Shown piece by piece: positions 26,142-35,634 of a DNA stretch of 64,000 nucleotides (the stretch's first letter is position 1; each line of letters begins with the position of its first letter). The translations under genes were made by a program, and so were the position numbers. The notes under the pieces are model-generated. The model did no database searches. It was not told where the DNA came from and saw nothing but the letters and a program-made list of their open reading frames with translations. Source of the DNA: Butyrivibrio hungatei DSM 14810 (lineage in GTDB: Bacteria; Bacillota; Clostridia; Lachnospirales; Lachnospiraceae); assembly GCF_900143205.1 (NCBI RefSeq), contig NZ_FRDH01000006.1, forward strand, positions 62,001 to 126,000, read 5' to 3'.

Positions 26142-29100
26142 TTATAGCCCGTACTGCTGCTTGAACTCCTCGCTGATCTCAGTGCCCTCAAGGAGCTTGT
26201 TTCCTTTTTCTATTAACTGTTCTGTAGAATATCTTCTATAGAATCCAACCTTCTTTTCATAATCTTCAACCTCAGACATTACAATAAAGGCATCATTTTG
26301 CGCATTGTAAGCCATTCCGCCATTTATAGCAGCAAGCTCGATCCAGCTCTCAAGTTCGATCATATGAGTCACCATACCAGCTTGAACAAATAGAAGATTC
26401 TTGTCTTTGTCATGATAGAACGCTGCCTGTGATGCAAATTTTGAAGCATTTTCAAGGTTTGTCTTGGCAATAAATTCGCCAGTTTCATAGTCGTAGCGGT
26501 ATAGCTCTCCATTAGCATACATCACCAGTAGCTCTTTTGGTGATGTATCGTCCTGGGAAAAGACATACATTCCCTGAACTTCAACTTCGATACAGTTGAT
26601 CCTCTGAAGTGAATTGCCTTCAAGATCAAATATCTCGATCATGTGATCATCAGTAGTGACTATCTTCCTGCTCTCTGGATCAATGACAGCCTTAACTGTC
26701 TCAGCCCATTCGCCACTATGTTCTATCACCTTTGTTTTTTTGTCTCTACGCTTAAGGTTCAAGATCTGGTCCACATCTCCGCCGCAGAAAACAATGTCAT
26801 TTTCTTTATCAAACTCAATGACGTTTTTGGAATAACTATCAGTGTCGACGCCGTAGCCCTTAGCCACTCTTTTCTCAAGATCATAGCTATAAAGAGCTGG
26901 TCCATTAATAACGTCTCCTACATAGTAAAAGATCTCTCCGTCTCCCATAACTGCTTTGCAATCATATGTTTCATCAAAAAGAGTGGTCCTTGTAAGCTCC
27001 CCTGTAGCATTGTTAATCTCCAAAAGGTCAAATCCCTTACCAGAAGAATCTGTCAGATAGGTATAGCCATTCTCATAGCCAACAAGCTCATAACCATAGA
27101 GACTATCCTCATTGCCAATCTCAACCTGATTCATGAAACTCATAGAACTTAGATCAAAAATTGACACACTGGCTTTTCCACCATTTGATGAAAAAATAGA
27201 GAGATATTCTTCGCTGCATCCATATTCGATGTTATTATCATAAGCCAGGTATGAAGGTGAATCTTTAAAAAAACAAATATCATCATCATAAGCTTTTACA
27301 GAGTAAAAGATAAGCTCATTACTTCCCTCTTTATGAACATAAGCCCCGCGGTTGGCTATAGCTTTATCCATACCATCAGCGAAATAGTAGCTTATGATCA
27401 GCGAATCATCATTAGGCAAAAGTTCGTAAGCCGCGTCACCGTTGTTAAGGTCAATGTATCCACCATCATGGGTAAAAAACATTGGATAGCTCTCTTTTGC
27501 ACTTAGCCACTGCATATTTGTGATAGGTGAATTAGTGTTGTAGGATTCTAAAAGTTCACCAGTAGTCCTGTCCCAAATGCTTATGATGTTGCCGGCATAG
27601 AACAGCACGCCGTTCACATCGTCTATAATTGTAAATTCTGAGTCATAGGCAAAAGAATTCTCGGCAAACACATCCTGCCATCGCAGTGATAAGTCATCTG
27701 CATTTATGCAGAATATTCCCAATTTATTTGTTGAAATCACATTTTTATTTTCATAACTGTAATTAGTTTCTCCCATGCCTCTTGTGGTAGCAAATACAAT
27801 GGTGTCATTGCCAATCCACTTACTCTTAAGGAAATAATATCCATCAGGAAGATACCCTTCTGCAGCGCAGTCTAAGTAGGTAAGATCTCCTGTCTTCATG
27901 TCGCAGACCACAAGACAATCAGGAGCTCCTGTTTTAAAACTTGTGAAAAACGACAGCTTGGAGCCATCCTCACTGAATTGGAATCCTGCAAAAGCGATGC
28001 TCCTATAGTCATCACTTTCTGTAGGAATAGTGTAAACATCAAGAATTGTCCCTGTGTTGATATCAAGCTTGTAGAGTCCGTCAGAATCAGTAGCTACCAT
28101 GACCGACCCATCCTTCATAACCTGAAATCCGTCACGGATGGTGTTCGAAATCCACTCGTCACTAAGTTTCTCATGCCTCCACATTTCAGAGCCATCAGAA
28201 GTATTTACAGCCATGACAAACTGATAGCCCGTGATCATCAGTATGTCTTTATCCAGGAATTCAATATGCTTGGCGCCATCATCAACGCTGCTGTACTCGT
28301 ACACAAGCTCGTGACTGCCGTGATTCCACACCCTCACATTATTTGATGCATCAATGGCAGCACATGCAGATCCGTCAAAAGACATCTGGAAATCAGTGAT
28401 CGTATCTGGCATGGTATAGTTCCATGTAGCAGTAATATTAGCTGAACCGTCATTTGCAACATAGGCCCTTGTAGCCTTGGTTATAGCCTTTTCTGCCTCG
28501 GGGATCACCGGTCTGTCAGGGGTTTTCTCATTTGGAAGCGCAGCAAGAGCAAGCCACAAAGCCTTGAGCCTCTGCTCATCATTCATGTACTTCTCAGACT
28601 CGTTTGCCAGGAACTTAGACTCATTGCTTAAGGCATTGATATAGTTTTCATTGATCCTGTGGTTGCTGTAGATCATGTAAGCACCAAAGCCTATGAAAAG
28701 AGCCATGGAAGCAGCAAAGATAGCAGTGAGCCTCTTCATCTTGTACTGGCGCTGCCTGTCCATAAGTTCGTTGTATGAACAGCCAATCATGGCTGAAACA
28801 AGCCTTGGAACTTCCGTTGCCTTAACATCTTTTCTCTGGAGTCTGTAATCGCAGGCAAGTGGCTCAACCTTCTCTGTCACAGTCCTGATCTCGCCATTTA
28901 CGTCAGTGATCTGCACCTCTCTTGATAAAAGGATCTGCGGAATAACTTCATTTGGCTCTCCATCCGCAACAACTGTAAAGATGTTATCTCTTGAGTGATT
29001 CTGTAAAAAGAGCTGGATTTCCCTCTCAACCCAGGTTGAGAGACAAGTATTTTTTGAGCACAAAACGATCAGATAATCAGAATTAGCAAGAGCCTCTTCA

Positions 29101-29297
29101 ATTGTGGCACTAAGGTCACTTGTAATAGGGAGCTCATCAGTATCTCTGAATATTCTCTCAATCTTCTTTATGCCTGTCTTTTTCTGGATCCTGGCTGGAA
29201 TGTGATAGTGCTCCAGGTCTTTTTCTATCATTGCCGCAACCTTATTATCAAGGTCCGCATGCTTGTATGAAATAAAAGCGTTGTAATGTGTACTCAT
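26142..29297 (-). CDS. TIR-domain membrane protein with C-terminal beta-propeller
   Basis: A 1051-residue protein. The N-terminal TIR domain (residues about 1-130) shows YNAFISYKHAD, FRDTDELP, SATIEEALANSDYLIVLCS and STWVEREI. A cytoplasmic linker leads to one membrane helix (about 189-210), then about 830 residues of extracytoplasmic beta-propeller-like repeats (for example SFDGSACAAIDASNNVRVWNHG, NGVLFYAGNIISIWDRTTGELL). This layout suggests an outside sensor connected to an intracellular TIR effector or adaptor. NADase activity is possible but unproven. The gene is bracketed by R1 copies. The RBS is weak. Confidence 0.88.
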   Translation of the reverse strand: MSTHYNAFISYKHADLDNKVAAMIEKDLEHYHIPARIQKKTGIKKIERIFRDTDELPITSDLSATIEEALANSDYLIVLCSKNTCLSTWVEREIQLFLQNHSRDNIFTVVADGEPNEVIPQILLSREVQITDVNGEIRTVTEKVEPLACDYRLQRKDVKATEVPRLVSAMIGCSYNELMDRQRQYKMKRLTAIFAASMALFIGFGAYMIYSNHRINENYINALSNESKFLANESEKYMNDEQRLKALWLALAALPNEKTPDRPVIPEAEKAITKATRAYVANDGSANITATWNYTMPDTITDFQMSFDGSACAAIDASNNVRVWNHGSHELVYEYSSVDDGAKHIEFLDKDILMITGYQFVMAVNTSDGSEMWRHEKLSDEWISNTIRDGFQVMKDGSVMVATDSDGLYKLDINTGTILDVYTIPTESDDYRSIAFAGFQFSEDGSKLSFFTSFKTGAPDCLVVCDMKTGDLTYLDCAAEGYLPDGYYFLKSKWIGNDTIVFATTRGMGETNYSYENKNVISTNKLGIFCINADDLSLRWQDVFAENSFAYDSEFTIIDDVNGVLFYAGNIISIWDRTTGELLESYNTNSPITNMQWLSAKESYPMFFTHDGGYIDLNNGDAAYELLPNDDSLIISYYFADGMDKAIANRGAYVHKEGSNELIFYSVKAYDDDICFFKDSPSYLAYDNNIEYGCSEEYLSIFSSNGGKASVSIFDLSSMSFMNQVEIGNEDSLYGYELVGYENGYTYLTDSSGKGFDLLEINNATGELTRTTLFDETYDCKAVMGDGEIFYYVGDVINGPALYSYDLEKRVAKGYGVDTDSYSKNVIEFDKENDIVFCGGDVDQILNLKRRDKKTKVIEHSGEWAETVKAVIDPESRKIVTTDDHMIEIFDLEGNSLQRINCIEVEVQGMYVFSQDDTSPKELLVMYANGELYRYDYETGEFIAKTNLENASKFASQAAFYHDKDKNLLFVQAGMVTHMIELESWIELAAINGGMAYNAQNDAFIVMSEVEDYEKKVGFYRRYSTEQLIEKGNKLLEGTEISEEFKQQYGL

Positions 29298-29322
29298 TTT
29301 CCCAATTTCTTTCCTTTTCCCG

Positions 29323-29401
29323 AAATGAGCCCTAGGGACGGAGGTTGTGGCTCACTTTCAAAAAAATGAGCCCTAACCACCGTCCCTAGGGCTCATTTTT
29401 T
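29323..29401. repeat. R1 palindrome, full copy (c)
   Basis: Halves GAGCCCTAGGGACGGAGGTT and ACCACCGTCCCTAGGGCTCA are separated by CACTTTCAAAAAAATG. It is located between the M13 peptidase stop and the TIR start. Confidence 0.92.
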
Positions 29402-29406
29402 CCTCG

Positions 29407-31551
29407 TTACCAGATGATGAGTCTGTCCTCTGGTGCAAGATACATATTGTCACCTTCCTTGACATCGAAGGCTTCGTAGAACTCGTCGAACTGCTGAACC
29501 GGTACGTTAGTTCTTGAGTAGTTAAGAGGATGTGCATCCTGTGTAAGCTGGCTGAATTCATCGCTGTAGGTTGCGATAGATGCGTTCATCTGTGCGTATT
29601 TGATAAAGAACTTCTGGTAGTCGAAACCTTCTACCTTGGAAGCCATTCTAAGTGCACACTGAAGACCTGTCATATCGGCAACCATCTCTGTGTCAATGTT
29701 AGAGCCGATGAAATGGTCATCGCCAAAGGCTACGATAGTATCAAGATAGTCATCCATCTTACCAACGCGCTTCTGGAACTCTTCTTTGTCAGCTTCTGTC
29801 CACCAGTCTCTGTAGTACCCTTCAGCATCAAACTGTGCTCCATTGCTGTCAAAGGCGTGTGAGATTTCGTGTCCAACCCAGAAAGCACCGATTGAAGCAT
29901 AGAGTTCTTCTACGCTCATATCACTTGAATAGAAAGGTTCACCCATCATACCGATGATCATGTTGATACTGTTATCGCTTGGATTGTAGAAGGCATTACA
30001 GTCTGTAACAGCCATTCCATCAGCCCATTTCTCATGATCAACCTTCTGTCCCATGAGTTTAATATTTTCTTCAATATTATGATTAGCAATTCTGGTGTCT
30101 GCCTCGATAAGTGAGCAGTCTGTCAGGTCGATACCTGTTGTATCGTTGAACTTGTCAGGATATGCTGCATGGATAGTGATGTTATCAAGTTTCTCGATAG
30201 CATAGTTTTTAACTTCATCTGAAGCCCATTCATTCTCGGAAAGAAGCTCTCTGTATGTGTCGATGACCATCTGACACAGCTCTGTCATCTTCTGTCTATC
30301 TTCTTCTGAACCATACTTCTCGATGTAAACGATCTGCATTGAATCAGGAAGTGAATCAATAACGCTGTCATAAGCCATCTCTTCATCACTTACTGTTCCA
30401 CTCATGCCAAAATACTGGGCTACAAGCTCATTCTTTTTATCATAAGTCTCTTTATCAACACTTGTTGAGAAAGGAAGAATGTACTTAACGATCAAAAGTG
30501 ACTTGATGGCTTCAATATTTTCTTCAGTGTAGATCTCATCAAGATATGAGAAGTAGTCTGGTGTTGTAACAAGGTATGGTCCGTCATATACATAACCTGA
30601 CGCTGTAAGGATCTCCTTTAATGGAAATGTCTTGCTACAAGCTGAAGCATCATCAAAAGACATTTCGTTGTTGATCTTGTCATAATAATCATCAGCATAC
30701 ATATCGTTTGTGCTGTAGATCTTAGAAGCAAGCTTAGTCTCAAAATCAAAAGCCTGATCAAAGCACTTGTTTGCCTCATCCTCTGACATACCAAACTTCT
30801 GAGCCATGTATACAAACATGTCTTTTCTATAGCCGTAGTACATATCGCCGTAATCTGTTCTCTCAGAGTACTCAGCGGAATCACTAAGTAAAAGATCTGG
30901 TGTGTCCACAATAACGATATTGGTCTCAGGGTCGTTGAGGCCGACGCCTGCGCCGAAGTTTACAAAATTGTAGTAGTCGTAAACTGTTTCTTCATCTGTT
31001 AAAAGCTTTGTAACATCCTCAAGACTCTTTACTGCTACGATCTTGTCATAGCCTTCCTGAAGTTCTGTGACACCAAGCTTATTTCTTGACTCCCAATCAA
31101 GGATCAGGCTGTTGTATGTACGAACAAGTTCAGCATCGTGGCCTTCAATAGTCTCATCCTTTAAAAGCTCCATACACTGGTTCTTTACTTCAAGACCACG
31201 CTCTGCGTAATGGCTCCACTGTGTGTAACCATCTGGAATTTCATTTTCAAGGATCCAGTCCTTATTTGCATAAAGATGAAAATCATCCTTTGGGTCTACA
31301 ACTGTATCTGCAGTTACGTTTGACTTAAGTTCTGAGTTTACCCAAGGAGTTCCTCCCTGCCCTTTTGTAGCTCCATCTTCGCTCTCATCCTCTGCTTCAG
31401 ATGCAGATTCTGATGAATCCTCAGCACTTTCACTTGCTTCAAGTGATGCACCATCTCCTGCTGTCTGTGTCTCAGTCTTTGCCCCACATCCTGCCAGGAG
31501 GGAAGTCATCATGCAAGTAGTCAAAAGTACACTTAACGCTTTTTTCTTCAT
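29407..31551 (-). CDS. M13 family metallopeptidase lipoprotein
   Basis: A 714-residue secreted zinc peptidase of the neprilysin/PepO family. Lipobox LLAGC (Cys about 22), then an acidic Ser/Glu linker. The zinc site VGHEISHAFDSNGAQFD gives HExxH, with the third ligand in DTEMVADMTGLQ. The SubI-like NAFYNPSDNSI and a C-terminal VPVQQFDEFYEAFDV region also fit. Full family length. It would degrade or process peptides at the cell surface. Confidence 0.95.
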   Translation of the reverse strand: MKKKALSVLLTTCMMTSLLAGCGAKTETQTAGDGASLEASESAEDSSESASEAEDESEDGATKGQGGTPWVNSELKSNVTADTVVDPKDDFHLYANKDWILENEIPDGYTQWSHYAERGLEVKNQCMELLKDETIEGHDAELVRTYNSLILDWESRNKLGVTELQEGYDKIVAVKSLEDVTKLLTDEETVYDYYNFVNFGAGVGLNDPETNIVIVDTPDLLLSDSAEYSERTDYGDMYYGYRKDMFVYMAQKFGMSEDEANKCFDQAFDFETKLASKIYSTNDMYADDYYDKINNEMSFDDASACSKTFPLKEILTASGYVYDGPYLVTTPDYFSYLDEIYTEENIEAIKSLLIVKYILPFSTSVDKETYDKKNELVAQYFGMSGTVSDEEMAYDSVIDSLPDSMQIVYIEKYGSEEDRQKMTELCQMVIDTYRELLSENEWASDEVKNYAIEKLDNITIHAAYPDKFNDTTGIDLTDCSLIEADTRIANHNIEENIKLMGQKVDHEKWADGMAVTDCNAFYNPSDNSINMIIGMMGEPFYSSDMSVEELYASIGAFWVGHEISHAFDSNGAQFDAEGYYRDWWTEADKEEFQKRVGKMDDYLDTIVAFGDDHFIGSNIDTEMVADMTGLQCALRMASKVEGFDYQKFFIKYAQMNASIATYSDEFSQLTQDAHPLNYSRTNVPVQQFDEFYEAFDVKEGDNMYLAPEDRLIIW

Positions 31552-31739
31552 TTTTTCTTCTCCTCATTTTCCGAAACGCTTTTCATAACATTTTTTGTAA
31601 CAATTATAGCTATTATAAATGCTAAAAAGTAAGAAGAAAATAATAAATTTATTATTCCGTATTTACAGTTTTTTTATTGTCAGGTGCTAATATGTCTTTA
31701 CCACAAAATTGAAATCATTTTTTTTAGGAGATGGAGCTT

Positions 31740-31955
31740 ATGGAAAAAATCATTTCAAAATTATTGTATGCAATATTGGCGTTAATAATGATAGCATGTG
31801 CACTGATAGTTCTTTATGCTAAAAACCCGATAATTGCGCAGTTCATAAAGAATACCGCAGATGAGATCCCAAGACCTGTCATCACTGTAAATTTAGAGGA
31901 AGGTGAAACAGAGGTCGTAATGGAATCAGCCGCAGCCAATTCTGCACGGAAGTAA
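31740..31955 (+). CDS. Single-TM small protein
   Basis: A 71-residue protein; ATG 31740 is 9 nt after AGGAG, whereas an ATG at 31731 touches the site directly. One membrane helix (about residues 5-27) is followed by a short soluble part ending VNLEEGETEVVMESAAANSARK. Function unknown. Confidence 0.65.
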   Translation: MEKIISKLLYAILALIMIACALIVLYAKNPIIAQFIKNTADEIPRPVITVNLEEGETEVVMESAAANSARK

Positions 31956-31983
31956 ATACTGTACTTTTTATCTATCTTTCAAT

Positions 31984-32020
31984 AAAAATGAGTCCTAGGC
32001 GTCCTGCCTAGAACTCATTT
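31984..32020. terminator. Bidirectional terminator resembling an R1 arm
   Basis: AAATGAGTCCTAGGC and GCCTAGAACTCATTT form a 15-bp stem (one mismatch) between convergent genes. The outer sequence ATGAG.CCTAGG recalls R1, so it may be a simplified relative. Confidence 0.85.
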
Positions 32021-32025
32021 ATATT

Positions 32026-33741
32026 TTAGCCGTCACTATTTTGATCAGGGCCACCACTTGGTGGACCACTATGTTCACCGTCAACACTTGGTGGACCACT
32101 ATGCTCACCATCGCCTTGTCCTGGGCCACCGCCCATTCCGCCGCCCATGGATCCCATGTCGGAAAGAGTTATTGATGAAGCATCTATCAGAGCGTCAGGA
32201 TTTTCCTCCTGCTCTGCATCTGTGGAACCTATGGTTCCATCAAGCTGGCCAGAAATACTCTGACAGCGAAGCTCTACAAATGTCTTCATTGTCTCAACTG
32301 CAGTTTCGAATTCCTCTGTTGTGCAGAACTTAGTTGGGTCTTTTTCTACATATTTAGAGATCATGTTATAGGTAGACTCGATAATATCCTGCAAATATCC
32401 ACTAGTATAGAACTGCTCAAGGAAATCTCCGTAGTACTCGTGGTACATCTCTGTGTACTCATCACAGGAGGTGATCCATGAGAACATTGGTCTATCATCA
32501 CTATCCTCAGAAACTGAAAGAGGTGTGTCTATAGGATCATTGACCGCTCCGTCAGCATCCTGCCCCTGGAATGATCCATAAGCCAAGTTATAATCCCAAG
32601 GAATCATAGAAAGTAAGCCATCTTCCTCGTACAAGTAGTAGTTGTGGATCATGGAGCCTGTGTAGCTATCGCCGTTTACAAGGAAGTTGTGAACTACCAT
32701 GTATCTCATAACTGCGTCTACATCAACAGCTTCTGCAATCTTGTCGGCATCCTGCTCCTCTATACCTTCACTTAGAGTCTTAAGAGAGTTTATAAGTCTC
32801 TTTTTATCTGACTTCTTGATGTTAGTCTTGGCGCTATCAAAAATATTTGAGTAGCTGTCAATGTCATCATCTATATATTTGAGCTTGGAGTCGTCACTGC
32901 CCATTCCACCATGTTCTTCTGAGCCCTTCCCCGGCAACTCACCTGAGCTATCACCTGGATCAAATTCCTCCGGCATATCATCATTATCACCTGGCTTTTT
33001 ATCAAAACCTTCCGGCATATCATCATTATCGTCTGGCTTTTTACCAAAACCTTCCGGCATATCACTAGAGTCCACGTCATTCATGTCAAAATCTCTGCCG
33101 TTTCCTCGGCCACCGCCCATACTCAAAGTATCAGGCTTGTAGAGATTTCCGTAATTTGTTCCATTATTTCTTTCGAGGAAAGAATCCTCAACTGCTTCAA
33201 CTGCAAGATATAATCCCCAGTCTTCGCCGTTAACTGTGATGTAAACATAGCTTACAAGTGGCGCATCTACGCCAAACTCACCCATAAGCTTGTATGCAAT
33301 ATAATCCTTCATCATGGTATAGTCTTGGATCAGGTTGTTGAGGCACAACTTATCAAGTCCGTGATATGTATTGCTGGACTCGTAGCAGTCAAATTCAATT
33401 TTGAAGCTGTATCTGTCACTATCAAGCTGTTCTACCGTCGAAAGCGACGTGTTTCCCTTACCTCTGATACCAACGTTGTAAACTGTCTCACCATCAATTG
33501 TCACGTTGGCCGCTGAGTACTCTTCAGAAGTTGCTGTTTCAAGGAAACTATCCCAGTCATCAATCTCGATGTCGATGGTATGCACGTAGCTGTCATCAAA
33601 CAAAAGCTCCTCATATCCCATCTCCACCGAGTCGTCAGCTGTAATACCGATGGCAGAGCCATTCATGAAAAGAACTGTCGCAAGAACAGCGAATATAATA
33701 ACAAAAATACAAACCTTATCTATAAGCTTGTGTGTGGACAT
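32026..33741 (-). CDS. CotH kinase family protein
   Basis: A 571-residue secreted or membrane-anchored protein; ATG 33741 is preferred (GGAGAAATCT before it). N-terminal helix about 10-30. CotH domain: VTIDGETVYNVGIRGKGNTSL, NTYHGLDKLCLNNLIQDYT, GVDAPLVSYVYITVNGEDWGLY and MIPWDYNLAYG (with the Asp of the catalytic DxN-like triad). An insertion holds tandem repeats of DNDDMPEGFDKKPG. The C-terminus is Gly/Pro-rich (GEHSGPPS repeats). CotH proteins are atypical kinases of spore coat or surface proteins. It is the third gene of a VTC-DUF4956-CotH operon. Confidence 0.92.
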   Translation of the reverse strand: MSTHKLIDKVCIFVIIFAVLATVLFMNGSAIGITADDSVEMGYEELLFDDSYVHTIDIEIDDWDSFLETATSEEYSAANVTIDGETVYNVGIRGKGNTSLSTVEQLDSDRYSFKIEFDCYESSNTYHGLDKLCLNNLIQDYTMMKDYIAYKLMGEFGVDAPLVSYVYITVNGEDWGLYLAVEAVEDSFLERNNGTNYGNLYKPDTLSMGGGRGNGRDFDMNDVDSSDMPEGFGKKPDDNDDMPEGFDKKPGDNDDMPEEFDPGDSSGELPGKGSEEHGGMGSDDSKLKYIDDDIDSYSNIFDSAKTNIKKSDKKRLINSLKTLSEGIEEQDADKIAEAVDVDAVMRYMVVHNFLVNGDSYTGSMIHNYYLYEEDGLLSMIPWDYNLAYGSFQGQDADGAVNDPIDTPLSVSEDSDDRPMFSWITSCDEYTEMYHEYYGDFLEQFYTSGYLQDIIESTYNMISKYVEKDPTKFCTTEEFETAVETMKTFVELRCQSISGQLDGTIGSTDAEQEENPDALIDASSITLSDMGSMGGGMGGGPGQGDGEHSGPPSVDGEHSGPPSGGPDQNSDG

Positions 33742-33751
33742 AGATTTCTCC

Positions 33752-34423
33752 TTATCCCATGTATTCTCCGTTGTAGCTAACAAGAACTGCGTTGTTTACG
33801 CCCTTCATATCAGCAAGGTCATTTACAAAATCTGTGTTGTCTTCCTTAAGTCTTACTTCTAGGTTAAGTTCAAGGTTGCCCTTCTGAGCGCTTTTGCTCT
33901 TAACAACCATGCGGTTTACTCTCTTTTTGATATAGTTACATGCTTCTACTTCTGCCTCATGATCTACGCAATTGATCACGATGATGTAAGGCATGAGATA
34001 GCTCTTTTTATTAACAAAGATAAGTAAGATCGCTCCGATGATCACACTGCCAAATACTGCAAGAGGGATCATTCCAGCTGCAAGTACGATACCAACTGCG
34101 ATTGACCAAAACAGGAACGCGATATCCAAAGGCTCTTTTATGGCAGCCCTGAAACGAACGATTGAGAGGGCACCGACCATACCAAGTGAAAGAACTACGT
34201 TGCTGGTAACAGCCAGGATTACGAGTGTTGTGATCATTGTGAGTGCTACTAAAGTTACGCCAAAGCTGGAAGAGTACATTACTCCCTGGTAGGTCTTTTT
34301 GTAGACAAAGAAGATAAACAGTCCGATTGCAAAGGCTAAAACCATGGCCAATACCATGTCTAACACACTTATGCTAGTTACATTTTCCAAAAAACTTGAT
34401 TTAAAGATGTCATTAAAACTCAT
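33752..34423 (-). CDS. DUF4956 membrane protein
   Basis: A 223-residue protein with four helices (about residues 20-40, 55-78, 98-118, 122-140) and a C-terminal ferredoxin-like cytoplasmic domain. The signature LGMVGALSIVRFRAAIKEPLDIAFLFW is diagnostic for DUF4956. It lies between the VTC-domain gene and the CotH gene (10-bp gap to the latter), and the trio recurs in Firmicutes. Function unknown. Confidence 0.93.
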   Translation of the reverse strand: MSFNDIFKSSFLENVTSISVLDMVLAMVLAFAIGLFIFFVYKKTYQGVMYSSSFGVTLVALTMITTLVILAVTSNVVLSLGMVGALSIVRFRAAIKEPLDIAFLFWSIAVGIVLAAGMIPLAVFGSVIIGAILLIFVNKKSYLMPYIIVINCVDHEAEVEACNYIKKRVNRMVVKSKSAQKGNLELNLEVRLKEDNTDFVNDLADMKGVNNAVLVSYNGEYMG

Positions 34424-34457
34424 TTTTATTAGTCTCCTTATTTGTAATCTCTTTTAA

Positions 34458-35153
34458 TTAAAATTCTCCGTATCCATGCTCTATTCGCGGTTGTCTGCAG
34501 GCTTCGTATTTAGAAAAAGAGCCGACTCTTGCGTGGGGCAATTGAACAGCGTCTCTGATGATCTCCGGTAAAAATTCGTCCCACTTAACTTCCATAATAC
34601 AAACGCCCATAGCTGCAGGGATTGTGACGCATTCAGTATTTAAAAAGTCTGTGTTGTTAAGGCCTGTCCTGATGTTATAATCAAGTGTCACTCGGACATT
34701 ACCCGGAGCATAGATGAATGGCTCTCTGGTGTAATCAACGATAACTCTTGGCTTTAGCCTGTCTGCTGTCATTTTGGAATAAAGCTCTTTTATTAGTTCA
34801 TTGTCACTATGCTGCATCCACTCAATGTCGCCATCTACAATTGACTGGGCCTGAGCATCTGTAAGGTTTGCTGATATCTTTGTTCCAAGGCCGCCTACTT
34901 TACACTTCTTTTCAAGATGTATTACGGATCTGTTGCCGTTGTAATATCTGATCCTGAACTTCTGTCTTCTGCTAACGCCTGCTTGTTTTTCAACAAGTGC
35001 TTTATCTTCCGGCGTATCAAAGTACAAGCTTCTTATCAGATACTTTCCATCAATTGCATGAGTATCTGCCTGAGCCACCGCTCTTAGTCTCTGGCGGATC
35101 GCAATCATGTCTGCAGTTGTGATCTCATGCTTAAGTTCGTGCCTGTATTTCAC
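34458..35153 (-). CDS. VTC-domain (polyphosphate polymerase-like) protein
   Basis: A 231-residue protein. A GTG start at 35153 was chosen because AAGGGAG sits 7 nt before it. The VTC triphosphate-tunnel features are RHELKHEI, YLIRSLYFDT, KFRIRYYNGNRSVIHLEKKCK, KPRVIVDYTREPF, VRVTLDYNIRTG and the Glu of IMEVKWDE. In yeast Vtc4 this domain makes polyphosphate from ATP; bacterial versions in CotH operons are uncharacterised. First gene of the operon. Confidence 0.92.
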   Translation of the reverse strand: MKYRHELKHEITTADMIAIRQRLRAVAQADTHAIDGKYLIRSLYFDTPEDKALVEKQAGVSRRQKFRIRYYNGNRSVIHLEKKCKVGGLGTKISANLTDAQAQSIVDGDIEWMQHSDNELIKELYSKMTADRLKPRVIVDYTREPFIYAPGNVRVTLDYNIRTGLNNTDFLNTECVTIPAAMGVCIMEVKWDEFLPEIIRDAVQLPHARVGSFSKYEACRQPRIEHGYGEF

Positions 35154-35237
35154 TTTCGTCTCCCTTCTGCCTTTGCTGTAGCTCATTCTATGGGGCGAAC
35201 CTAAAACCAACCTAAAAGTAAAATAAAAGAAGAATAA

Positions 35238-35277
35238 AAAAGTGAGCCCTAGGGACGGAGGTTAGGGCTCATTTTTG
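35238..35277. repeat. R1 solitary half-element
   Basis: A single half, GTGAGCCCTAGGGACGGAGG followed by TTAGGGCTCATTTTT, which folds by itself through GAGCCCTA/TAGGGCTC. It is directly followed by R2 array C. Confidence 0.88.
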
Positions 35278-35306
35278 GAGCGGGAGGCTACTATGACCCG
35301 TTCTCG

Positions 35307-35568
35307 TTACCTGCAACACAAGTTTTATTTAATTTGCAGGTAAAGATTGTGTCTCCGAGAGGGTGTTGTGCCCCGGTTTCGTTACCCGCAACGCAAGCTT
35401 TATTTAATTTGCAGGTAAAGATTGTGTCTCCGGGAGGGTGTTGTGCCCCAGTTTCGTTACCTGCAACGCAAGCTTTATTTAATTTGCAGGTAAAGATTAC
35501 GACTCCGGGAGGCTACTATGACCCGGTTTCGTTACCTGCAACGCAAGCTTTATTTAATTTGCAGGTAA
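35307..35568. repeat. R2 array C: four 37-bp palindromic cores at exactly 75 bp spacing
   Basis: Cores lie at 35307-35343, 35382-35418, 35457-35493 and 35532-35568, each TTACCTGCAA, 17 nt, TTGCAGGTAA (copy 2 has TTACCCGCAA). The loops read CGCAAGCTTTATTTAAT-like. The 38-bp linkers contain CTCCGGGAG and a GGG...CCC pair and differ entirely from those of array B. Together with the R1 half it fills the 465-bp gap 35154-35618. Confidence 0.95.
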
Positions 35569-35600
35569 TCAGAGTCCAAAGGCAAGCGAGAAATAAGCAT

Positions 35601-35634
35601 AAAAAAAAGACCCGTAACTCAGTTACAGGTCTCT
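35601..35634 (-). terminator. Terminator of the NUDIX gene
   Basis: GACCTGTAAC/GTTACGGGTC stem followed by T8 on the minus strand. It includes the last codons of the gene. Confidence 0.88.
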
